Shown here one piece after another: positions 1-5,004 of a stretch of DNA of 6,527 nucleotides. A program made the position numbers and the translations under genes. The notes below the pieces were generated by a model. The model ran no database searches, was not told the origin of the DNA, and saw only the letters and a program-made list of their open reading frames with translations. Within the stretch, counting starts at the first letter, position 1, and each line of letters opens with the position of its first letter. Origin of the DNA: Lachnospiraceae bacterium. Lineage in GTDB: Bacteria; Bacillota; Clostridia; Lachnospirales; Lachnospiraceae. The DNA lies in contig SFGF01000116.1 of assembly GCA_004556655.1 (NCBI GenBank), forward strand, positions 1-6,527, written 5' to 3'.

Positions 1-127
1 CACAATAGTAGTTTTCATCTACAATCATTTCATCGTGTTACATGCAAATTAAAACATCCCCATTTTCATCACCTTGTTCAGAAAATGAATTTGCACAACT
101 TGAACAATCTTTTGGACATTCATACAT
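1..127 (-). pseudogene. Small cysteine-rich protein, interrupted by in-frame TAA, runs off left edge
   Basis: From ATG at 127-125 the minus strand reads 29 codons, starting MYECPKDCSSC and ending VLICM, then TAA at 40-38. The same frame stays open after the stop and reads HDEMIVDENYYC to the window edge. The combined pattern, paired cysteines, an acidic middle, another cysteine, then an acidic stretch ending in YYC, resembles small metal-binding-type cysteine-rich proteins of unknown function common in gut Bacillota (inference). The stop may therefore be a nonsense mutation in a longer gene, or the 29-aa peptide may be the real product. Upstream is only a weak purine-rich stretch (AAGAAAAG), but a good promoter lies at 163-191. 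No function can be assigned. Confidence 0.38.
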
Positions 128-162
128 ACTAATATATTCTTTTCTTTTTATGTTATACATAG

Positions 163-191
163 ATTATATATCTAATATATGTTAAATTCAA
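163..191 (-). promoter_or_regulatory. Predicted sigma-A-type promoter of the small cysteine-rich ORF
   Basis: On the minus strand TTGAAT (191-186) and a perfect TATAAT (168-163) are separated by exactly 17 bases. Transcription would begin near 156, about 29 bases before the ATG at 127. The -35 box overlaps the stop codon region of the MATE remnant, so this small gene can be transcribed independently of the decayed gene upstream. Confidence 0.55.
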
Positions 192-754
192 GTCAAAAAA
201 GTGACTTTAATCCCACAGGCAAGCCTATGGGTTTTCGCCACGAATTTATAACTCAGTGAAGAAACAAGTGCATAAACCATCGCCACTATCTCACTCACCA
301 GAAAACTATACCAGACATAAGAAAGACCAAACAACTTCCCTGTAATATAAATCAATACCAAAGGAATAATAAGCTGCCTGATAAAAGCCGAAACCATATT
401 AATTACACCATTACCGATACCTGATAAACCATAGCCCAGAATTATCGTTACTGAGGCAGACACAAAACTCAAAGACATAATCCTTAAAGCATTTATCCCA
501 ATACTTAATATCTCCTCATCCGCATTAAAAAGACTCAAAAGCTCCTTAGGAAATATCATAAATACCATAGTCATAATTAACGCAATAATACAGCCCACCG
601 GCAGACTAAAACAAAAAGCCTCCCTAATCCTGCCATATTTCTTAGCCCATAATTATAGCCGACAATAGGTATCAAACCCTGACCTAGACCATTCATCGGC
701 ATAAAAAAGGTCTGCCTGACCATAATCACTATGAACAGACAGACCCTATAACTA
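188..754 (-). pseudogene. MATE-family efflux transporter, C-terminal remnant with frameshift
   Basis: MATE pumps are multidrug/cation antiporters of about 450 residues with 12 membrane helices. Only roughly the last 180 residues remain. The first recognisable stretch (about 722-646) reads FMPMNGLGQGLIPIVGYNYG, the conserved motif near the middle of the family. The match then stops, but it resumes in another minus-strand frame as AKKYGRIREAFCFSLPVG and continues through several hydrophobic helices (including the FNADEEIL stretch) to TGA at 190-188. Restoring one C to the CCC run at 646-648 joins the two frames cleanly (GGGGCT giving Gly-Ala), so a single-base deletion, or a sequencing error, explains the break. 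The N-terminal half is absent: the remnant begins within about 30 bases of the ferredoxin stop codon, implying a deletion with its endpoint there. It lacks a start and SD and is very probably non-functional. Confidence 0.85.
212..231 (-). terminator. Hairpin near the 3' end of the MATE remnant, possible weak terminator
   Basis: CCCACAGGC (212-220) and GCCTATGGG (223-231) pair over nine positions. On the minus-strand transcript the single imperfect pair is a G-U wobble, so the stem is effectively continuous, though its tip must open for a real loop. A T-run follows on the minus strand at 200-195, about 11 bases after the stem, which is too far for a canonical intrinsic terminator. A second short stem (190-195 with 202-207) surrounds that T-run. 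It may be what ends leftward transcripts from the rubredoxin operon, for which I see no terminator at 600-755. Confidence 0.3.
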
Positions 755-1345
755 TTATTCCTCTTTAAAAACCTTCTGGAAGCAGACAGGACACTGCTCA
801 GGAGGATTATCACCCTCATGAACATAGCCACAGATCTCACAAACCCATTTCTTAGGCTTAGACTCGTTACACTCAATCATGCTTAACAGCTTATTAGCCG
901 CATCGGCAGTTGAAGGATTTTTAGCCAGATCCTTAAGCAGATCATGGGTATTCTTTGACTGTGGAAGCATATAGCCAGCCTCGCGCATCAGATCTTCAGC
1001 CACCAGACGCTGGGACTTGCTCACAGCTTTCATTAAACGATAAAGTACATCACTCTCGCTGTTTTCCGCAACAGTCTCAGCCAGCTTTTCTTCATCAGCC
1101 TTATTTTGAGCCATCCTGTTTAAAGCGGCCTTCACCTTATCAGTCTTTGGCTGTTGAGGAGGATATTCCTTTGGAACTAAAGAAATGGCACCACTAGGAC
1201 AGGCATCGGCGCATAAGCCGCAGCCTGTACACTTATTCACATCAATAATACTGTTCTCTGTATCAGATGCACCAGTTGGACAGACATAAAGACAAAGACA
1301 GTCCTTAGTACAGAGTCTGATATTTCTAACCGCAACCTTTTCCAT
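755..1345 (-). CDS. Ferredoxin-type 4Fe-4S protein with C-terminal rubredoxin-like domain
   Basis: A 196-aa soluble electron-transfer protein. The N-terminal 2[4Fe-4S] domain has cluster motifs at C12/C16/C18/C22-P and C39/C42/C45/C49-P. The second is classical; the first has its second cysteine displaced by one residue (CxxxCxCxxxCP). Residues about 60-160 form a charged, mostly helical linker without cysteines until C159. The C-terminal domain, CEICGYVHEGDNPPEQCPVC (C169, C172, C185, C188), is the short rubredoxin domain seen in rubrerythrins and holds one Fe(Cys)4 site. Its start lies in TAATG with the upstream gene's stop (one-base overlap), behind a strong SD (AGGTGGAGGG), so the two genes are co-transcribed and probably translationally coupled. 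Likely role (inference): passing low-potential electrons to an oxygen- or peroxide-reducing partner. There is no diiron centre. The gene abuts the MATE remnant. Confidence 0.85.
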   Translation of the reverse strand: MEKVAVRNIRLCTKDCLCLYVCPTGASDTENSIIDVNKCTGCGLCADACPSGAISLVPKEYPPQQPKTDKVKAALNRMAQNKADEEKLAETVAENSESDVLYRLMKAVSKSQRLVAEDLMREAGYMLPQSKNTHDLLKDLAKNPSTADAANKLLSMIECNESKPKKWVCEICGYVHEGDNPPEQCPVCFQKVFKEE

Positions 1346-1974
1346 TATCTTCCCTCCACCTTATCAAATTTCCAGGCAGGTACCTTGCACACTGGACATA
1401 AATCTGGTGCCTTGTCGCCAATATAGACAAAACCACAGACCGAACATACCCAGATAGAAGTACCCTCAGCCATTCTGTCGCCTTCCTTCAGATAGCGCGA
1501 AACAAGTGATTCGAGCATCCTTGTCACCTTTTCACCCCAGACGCAGACTCTGGCAGCTCCTCTATCCTTTTCACTGTCGCATGTTGCCCTGAGTGCTGGA
1601 TAGCTTTCAAGATCAGCCTTTAAAGACTCAGCCAGCTTTTCAACGGTGGTATCATTTATCGGTCTTACAATCTTGGTAAAATAGTCAGCAAGCTCATCAA
1701 ACTGCCTGGCTTCCTCTTCCTTATACTGCTTACGGCAGCCCCTGGCCAGATTGGAACAAAGCGCAGCTAGCTGGCCAAAACTTAACTCCGTTACATCCTC
1801 ATCCATCACTTCCACCGGTGCAGCTTCAGGCTTTGTCACGTTTTCTTCTTTGTTGAATAAAGCCTTTGGTGCGCCACATAATGGACAGGTCCAATCATCA
1901 GGTAAAGTTTCAAACTTCACCTTCTGCGCATCGTCATCATAGACGTATCCGCATACTGAGCACACAAATTTCAT
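1345..1974 (-). CDS. Double rubredoxin-domain protein (rubredoxin, helical middle, rubrerythrin-type rubredoxin)
   Basis: A 209-aa cytoplasmic redox protein. I start it at ATG 1974-1972, behind AAAGGGAAG; a TTG eight codons upstream (1998) would add only a lysine-rich tail that is really the SD region. Residues 5-33 form a rubredoxin site: CSVCGYVYDD then LPDDWTCPLCGAPK, with C5, C8, C30 and C33. The loop between cysteine pairs is about eight residues shorter than in classical rubredoxins. Residues about 60-165 are a helical domain rich in Glu, Lys and Leu; it lacks the ExxH diiron ligands of true rubrerythrin, though its shape may echo that fold. Residues 175-209, WVCSVCGFVYIGDKAPDLCPVC onward, are a rubrerythrin-type rubredoxin (C177, C180, C193, C196). 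It is first in an operon with the ferredoxin gene. A PerR-like box overlaps its promoter, suggesting peroxide-stress induction (inference). Confidence 0.85.
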   Translation of the reverse strand: MKFVCSVCGYVYDDDAQKVKFETLPDDWTCPLCGAPKALFNKEENVTKPEAAPVEVMDEDVTELSFGQLAALCSNLARGCRKQYKEEEARQFDELADYFTKIVRPINDTTVEKLAESLKADLESYPALRATCDSEKDRGAARVCVWGEKVTRMLESLVSRYLKEGDRMAEGTSIWVCSVCGFVYIGDKAPDLCPVCKVPAWKFDKVEGR

Positions 1975-2030
1975 TTTCTTCTTCCCTTTCTTAACCAATT
2001 ATGATGATTAATATGAATTTTGTTAATTTA

Positions 2031-2057
2031 ATTGTATCATCTTTAGAATAATTTTAA
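2031..2057 (-). promoter_or_regulatory. Rubredoxin-operon promoter with PerR-box-like operator
   Basis: On the minus strand TACAAT (2036-2031) is a good -10 box, with a weak TTAAAA (2057-2052) 15 bases upstream as -35. TTAGAATAATTTTAA at 2043-2057 matches the known PerR box TTATAATNATTATAA at 12 of 14 specified positions and covers the -35 and half of the spacer, where a bound repressor would block RNA polymerase. The start codon is about 57 bases downstream of the -10. PerR control of rubredoxin and rubrerythrin genes is established in clostridia, so the gene context supports the match. In DNA this AT-rich, a chance match is not negligible. Confidence 0.5.
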
Positions 2058-2082
2058 TTACTATTATTGCGAATCAACCAAA

Positions 2083-2122
2083 AGAAAAGCTCAGGACTTT
2101 GGGGATTATCCTGAACTTTTCT
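2083..2122 (-). terminator. Long hairpin with U-rich tail in the divergent spacer
   Basis: AGAAAAGCTCAGGA (2083-2096) and TCCTGAACTTTTCT (2109-2122) pair over 14 positions with one mismatch (a G-U wobble when read on the minus strand) around a 12-base loop. On the minus strand the 3' arm runs into CTTTTCTTTTGG, terminator-like. On the plus strand a T-rich stretch follows only after about eight bases. No gene clearly ends here on either strand. It may close a short minus-strand RNA arising in the spacer, or act as an attenuator for a longer rubredoxin transcript. Confidence 0.4.
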
Positions 2123-2262
2123 CAAAAGGGTTTCTTTTTATTATTTTATAAGGGGATAAAGTTTTATCAGTGTTTCTATGATTATTTTGGGGAATACACA
2201 CTGGCAGGATTTCCTCCTGCACCTATATAGTATCCTAAAACATGTCACAAAATTATCGTGCG

Positions 2263-2282
2263 ATTATGTTAAATTATGTTAA
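2263..2282. repeat. 10-bp tandem direct repeat, ATTATGTTAA twice
   Basis: Two perfect adjacent copies of ATTATGTTAA, followed by ATT of a partial third. The 10-base period is about one helical turn, so both copies face the same side of the DNA, as expected for binding sites of a transcription factor. It lies about 70 bp upstream of the tat -10 box. Its binding protein is unknown, and chance is possible in AT-rich sequence. Confidence 0.45.
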
Positions 2283-2309
2283 ATTCTCTAGTAGTCAATA
2301 TTACATATC

Positions 2310-2355
2310 TTTATTTAATTTAAATAAATATTATGACTAATAGCTCTGTTATAAT
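2310..2355 (+). promoter_or_regulatory. tat operon promoter (extended -10) with overlapping palindrome
   Basis: TGTTATAAT at 2347-2355 is an extended -10 box (TGn directly before TATAAT at 2350-2355). The -35 region is poor, which extended -10 promoters tolerate. TTTATTTA-ATT-TAAATAAA (2310-2328) is a perfect 8-bp-arm inverted repeat that reaches into the -35 region, flanked by TAGTCA (2292-2297) and TGACTA (2334-2339). The arrangement looks like an operator, but the regulator is not identifiable. Transcription would start near 2362, giving a short leader with AAGGAG at 2371-2376 before the ATG. Confidence 0.55.
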
Positions 2356-2388
2356 AACACACGTAAAACAAAGGAGATAAAGACACGT

Positions 2389-2751
2389 ATGAAAATCGGC
2401 TGGATGGAACTGCTGGTTATCGTCATTGTAGCCCTGGTAGTCGTAGGACCTGACAAACTCCCTGACTACGCCAAAAAATTCGGCAAGGCACTTAAAGAAT
2501 TCAAAAAAATCTCTAGTGACCTGACAAGCGAAATAACCGAAGATGTTGTAAAACCACTCAACGAAGCTGCCAAACCATTAAAAGAAGCAGCTGAACCTAT
2601 CAATGATCTCTCAAAAAGTCTGAAACAGACTGGCAAAGACATCAAGAAACAGGTTAACTCAATCGGCAAAGAAGAACCTAAAAAAGAAGAAAAAGAAACA
2701 AAAGAAGAAAACGCAATAGAAGAAGAGAAAGAAGAGGAAAAAACTTTATGA
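2389..2751 (+). CDS. tatB: Sec-independent translocase TatA/TatB-family protein, TatB-like
   Basis: A 120-aa membrane subunit of the twin-arginine translocase, which exports folded proteins. Residues 5-20 form the single transmembrane helix with glutamate E7 near its start, followed by the hinge GPDKLP (20-25) and an amphipathic helix to about residue 45. Several traits are more TatB-like than TatA-like: valine rather than phenylalanine before the hinge glycine, the GPxxLP pattern and a long tail. Residues 55-89 are five consecutive seven-residue units (KPLNEAA, KPLKEAA, EPINDLS, KSLKQTG, KDIKKQV), predicting a long amphipathic helix on the cytoplasmic side. Residues 94-120 are almost entirely Lys and Glu. 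The SD AAGGAG is 12 bases upstream, and the stop overlaps tatA in ATGA. TatA and TatB are hard to tell apart by sequence, so the B assignment is moderate. Confidence 0.8.
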   Translation: MKIGWMELLVIVIVALVVVGPDKLPDYAKKFGKALKEFKKISSDLTSEITEDVVKPLNEAAKPLKEAAEPINDLSKSLKQTGKDIKKQVNSIGKEEPKKEEKETKEENAIEEEKEEEKTL

Positions 2752-2900
2752 AATTAGGAACAACTGAATTAATCGTTATCTTAGCTATCGTTATCATCAT
2801 TTTTGGCCCAAAACAGCTGCCAAAGCTCTCTAAAATGATCGGCAAAACTGTAAAAGGCTTCAAAGAAGGCGTAAAAGACGAAACAGAAGACGACGAATAA
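2748..2900 (+). CDS. tatA: Sec-independent translocase pore subunit TatA (50 aa)
   Basis: A short but complete TatA, the subunit that oligomerises to let folded cargo through the membrane. The protein reads MKLGTTELIVILAIVIIIFG, then PKQLPKLSKMIGKTVKGFKE and a short acidic end. The membrane helix spans residues 6-19. The invariant Phe-Gly (F19-G20) and the PKQLPKL hinge are canonical, followed by a basic amphipathic helix (26-42) and the acidic tail DETEDDE (44-50). At 50 aa it is at the small end of the family. Its ATG overlaps the stop of the upstream TatB-like gene (ATGA), with GAGG 11 bases before it, so translation is likely coupled. tatC starts three bases after its stop. Confidence 0.92.
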   Translation: MKLGTTELIVILAIVIIIFGPKQLPKLSKMIGKTVKGFKEGVKDETEDDE

Positions 2901-2903
2901 ACC

Positions 2904-3671
2904 ATGCCTAAAAAGAAACAATGGGAAACAGATGAAGACGGCGAAAAAGTAATGAGCCTCTCAGGCCATCTAAGAGAACTTAGAAACCGTGTTGTTGTCT
3001 GCCTGGTATTTCTCTTTGCAGGCTTTGTACTATGCTTCTCAAATGCAGAACTGATAGTCAATGAACTAAGTGCCATGGGACTGGCCAACGGCTATGTCTT
3101 TGTTTACCTCTCGCCACAGGAACTGTTAGTACAGTATATGCGAGTTGGACTCACCGGGGCCCTTATCATCTCAATTCCGGTAATCGTCTATGAAGCATAT
3201 GCCTTCATAGCTCCAGGACTTGAGAAATATGAAAAACCCTTCCTGATACTCTCACTGATATTTGGTCAGATCTGCTTCGTGCTGGGTGTAGTCTTTGCCC
3301 ATAAAATTTCAATGCCCTTCATGCTGGGCTTCCTGTATAAAATAAACGGCACCGACTACATTACATCATCCATCTCGATTGAAAGCTATCTCTCATTTGT
3401 CCTAATGGTCTATATTATATTCGGCATAGTATTTGAAATGCCGGTAGTATCCGCCATCCTGACAAAATTCGGTCTGCTTAAATCAGCCTGGCTTAAAAAA
3501 GGACGCTCATTTGCGATTGTACTCTGCTTCATCGTAGCGGCCCTGATAACCCCGCCTGACATCATTTCACAGATCATGGTAGCCATCCCGATGATGATAC
3601 TCTACCAGCTTTCAATAATCATCTGCAGAGTAATAGAAAAATTTAACCGCAAGAAAGAAGACGAAGAATAA
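2904..3671 (+). CDS. tatC: Sec-independent translocase receptor subunit TatC
   Basis: A 255-aa polytopic inner-membrane protein that recognises the twin-arginine signal peptide. Family motifs in order: HLRELRNR (22-29) just before the first helix; PVIVYEAYAFIAPGL (92-106); SYLSFVLMVY (161-170); FEMP (177-180); and LITPPDIISQIMVAIPM (214-230). Six hydrophobic helices are visible at about 30-46, 82-104, 112-133, 162-186, 203-215 and 221-242. The position matching E. coli TatC Glu227 is Gln235 (LYQLSI), aligned without gaps from the conserved Asp of TPPD (Asp211 in E. coli, Asp219 here). No SD is evident; the ATG lies three bases after the tatA stop, so it depends on coupling. Third gene of the tat operon; a hairpin at its stop codon ends transcription. 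Confidence 0.96.
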   Translation: MPKKKQWETDEDGEKVMSLSGHLRELRNRVVVCLVFLFAGFVLCFSNAELIVNELSAMGLANGYVFVYLSPQELLVQYMRVGLTGALIISIPVIVYEAYAFIAPGLEKYEKPFLILSLIFGQICFVLGVVFAHKISMPFMLGFLYKINGTDYITSSISIESYLSFVLMVYIIFGIVFEMPVVSAILTKFGLLKSAWLKKGRSFAIVLCFIVAALITPPDIISQIMVAIPMMILYQLSIIICRVIEKFNRKKEDEE

Positions 3672-3688
3672 TTTTGTCTTCTTTTTTT
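3651..3688 (+). terminator. Intrinsic terminator overlapping the tatC stop codon
   Basis: GAAGAC (3657-3662) and GTCTTC (3676-3681) form the core stem. The A-rich sequence before it (3651-3656) can pair further with the T-run after it. Seven T residues (3682-3688) follow directly. The stem starts inside the last codons of tatC, so the terminator and the Lys/Glu-rich C-terminus share sequence. The loop contains the TAA stop. Confidence 0.7.
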
Positions 3689-3692
3689 AATT

Positions 3693-3698
3693 TATAAT
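3693..3698 (+). promoter_or_regulatory. -10-like box directly before the AraC-type regulator gene
   Basis: A perfect TATAAT ends seven bases before the GTG start at 3706. Transcription from it would begin at or next to the start codon, giving a leaderless mRNA, which fits the missing SD. The weak point is the -35: nothing close to TTGACA lies 16-18 bases upstream (AATTTT at 3670-3675). AT-rich chance is a real alternative. Confidence 0.35.
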
Positions 3699-3705
3699 AA
3701 ACACT

Positions 3706-4947
3706 GTGAAGAGAAAAATAATAAAAGCCCAGAATATCAGTATCACCAAATGCACAAACAGCTTAGTACTGCTGGTACTGGATGGACAGTGCAGCGTTTT
3801 AAAATTCAACAAAATAAAAAACTACCAGAAACAGGATGTCATCTTCATTGAAAAAGATGATATCTATGCCCTCAAAGGAAACTGCATCCTGGCCATCATT
3901 GAACTGGAAAAAAACGAAATAAAAGACACAGAACTGGTTGATGCCTTAGACTCCATGGACCTCAAAAAAGATGTATCCAATACCTACAGAGACTGCATCT
4001 TCATCAAAAACCTGCTCAGTGTTTTTAATAATGACGAACACATCAAAGAAATAGTTGATGCCTTGCAGAACGACTACTGCCTTTTGAACAACTTCCATCA
4101 TCACTTGCTGCAGCTTACAAACTCCCAGAAAAAACTCTATCTCGATGTAAAAAAGATTGTATCTGATAACTACAGCTGCAAATTAAGCCTCAATGATATT
4201 GCTTATGCACTAAACATCCAGAAAAACCTGTTATGCACAAAGTTCAAAGAAATAAGCACAGCTACCATAAACCAGTACATAAACACCATAAGACTCAAAA
4301 AAGCTCAGGAACTCTTACTTATAGAAAATATGGACAGCGATGAAATAATTAAAAAATGCGGATTCTCTGACCGCAAATACTTCTACCGCTACTTTAAAGA
4401 ATGCTTTGGCTATACACCATTACAATACAAAGCAGCGATGGAGTCATACAGAACAGATAACTATAAAACCATCACCAATGAAGGAAAATACTATCTGGAC
4501 CTGATGAAAAAAGAACTCGATTCCCTGGATACCGATACCCACTTCTACCTTCTCTATAAAGAAGTAAAAAAACTGGAGCAGCTCGCAAATATCAGCAGCA
4601 CAAACATCATATGTGATGTCCTGAACCCCAGAAACTACCTGCATATCGACAATGAAAGCATCAATACCTGGTATGGCTTTGACCTTTTAAACAGCTATGT
4701 TCTAAAATATCAGCTCTCTCTTGAAATAGTATTCATAATGGATAAAAACACCACCATTAAACAGCTGGATGAAGCATTAAACCTCTTAGACAAATCAAGA
4801 AACGCCCTGGATAGCCGTATAATAAAAAACTGGAACTTCTCAATTATCATAAATGACATCAATACCCTGAACAAAAAAGACTACCTGTTAAACAGACTAA
4901 AATCACTCTTCAAAGAAAACAGAACAAACACCAGAATATCCTTGTGA
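3706..4947 (+). CDS. AraC-family transcriptional regulator with C-terminal extension
   Basis: A 413-aa DNA-binding protein. Residues 1-70 look like a short beta-rich, cupin-like sensor (LVLLVLDGQCSVL, then QKQDVIFIEKDDIYAL), and 71-140 are a helical linker. The AraC DNA-binding domain occupies about 144-244: the first helix-turn-helix is near 159-181 (LSLNDIAYALN) and the second near 209-242, with the family signature KCGFSDRKYFYRYFKECFGYTPLQYK. Most AraC proteins end there; this one continues for 170 residues with alternating strand-like (IICDVL, LEIVFIMD, FSIIIND) and helical segments. That resembles the degenerate glycoside-hydrolase-like (GH39-type) barrel on some Bacillota regulators (tentative). 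The start is GTG with no SD; an in-frame stop at 3688-3690 rules out a longer reading. Candidate regulator of the dehydrogenase gene 57 bases downstream, or of itself. Confidence 0.88.
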   Translation: MKRKIIKAQNISITKCTNSLVLLVLDGQCSVLKFNKIKNYQKQDVIFIEKDDIYALKGNCILAIIELEKNEIKDTELVDALDSMDLKKDVSNTYRDCIFIKNLLSVFNNDEHIKEIVDALQNDYCLLNNFHHHLLQLTNSQKKLYLDVKKIVSDNYSCKLSLNDIAYALNIQKNLLCTKFKEISTATINQYINTIRLKKAQELLLIENMDSDEIIKKCGFSDRKYFYRYFKECFGYTPLQYKAAMESYRTDNYKTITNEGKYYLDLMKKELDSLDTDTHFYLLYKEVKKLEQLANISSTNIICDVLNPRNYLHIDNESINTWYGFDLLNSYVLKYQLSLEIVFIMDKNTTIKQLDEALNLLDKSRNALDSRIIKNWNFSIIINDINTLNKKDYLLNRLKSLFKENRTNTRISL

Positions 4948-4994
4948 TTTATTTATCAAATCAAGATACAATATAGATGTAGAAATCAGGGAGG
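4942..4994 (+). promoter_or_regulatory. Promoter, palindrome and SD of the amine dehydrogenase gene
   Basis: TACAAT at 4967-4972 is the best -10 candidate; TTGTGA at 4942-4947 is a loose -35 with a 19-base spacer. TGATTT (4945-4950) and AAATCA (4958-4963) form a perfect 6-bp-arm inverted repeat with a seven-base centre filling the promoter spacer, a likely operator. The SD AGGGAGG (4988-4994) is strong, ten bases before the ATG at 5005. Transcription would start about 27 bases before the ATG, so the gene is probably expressed apart from the regulator. Confidence 0.45.
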
Positions 4995-5004
4995 AAAAAC
5001 AATA

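Larger units (their letters stand above)
1975..2388. other. 414-bp divergent regulatory spacer between redox and tat operons
   Basis: No convincing gene lies here. From left to right it holds the leader and promoter of the rubredoxin operon with a PerR-like palindrome (2043-2057), a long hairpin (2083-2122), a 14-bp imperfect palindrome GATAAAGTTTTATC (2155-2168), a 6-bp-stem hairpin GCAGGA/TCCTGC (2204-2220), a 10-bp direct repeat (2263-2282), a nested palindrome (2292-2339) and the tat promoter. A 31-codon GTG frame on the minus strand (2201-2106) has AGGAGG 11 bases upstream and ends inside the long hairpin; the coding evidence is too thin to call a gene. The spacer is long for two divergent promoters, so a small RNA or several operators are possible. 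Confidence 0.6.

Noticed and set aside
577..876. A separate 99-aa protein overlapping the ferredoxin C-terminus
   Set aside because: Only its last part shows MATE homology; the beginning is an out-of-frame reading of the ferredoxin gene. It is part of the MATE remnant.
755..1974. Rubrerythrin annotation for either redox gene
   Set aside because: Both have rubrerythrin-type rubredoxin domains, but neither has the ExxH diiron ligands, so peroxidase activity is not supported.
1975..1998. Upstream TTG start for the double-rubredoxin gene
   Set aside because: The eight added residues (VKKGKKK and initiator) come from the SD sequence itself; ATG at 1974 gives the canonical rubredoxin start MKFVC.
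2178..2282. Plus-strand ORF of 34 codons (MIILGNTHWQDF...) in the divergent spacer
   Set aside because: The nearest SD-like sequence is over 20 bases away, and the composition looks like random AT-rich sequence overlapping palindromes and the direct repeat.
2350..2358. A second PerR box at the tat promoter (TTATAATAA)
   Set aside because: Only one half matches the consensus; the other half (CACACG) does not, and the match is explained by the -10 box.
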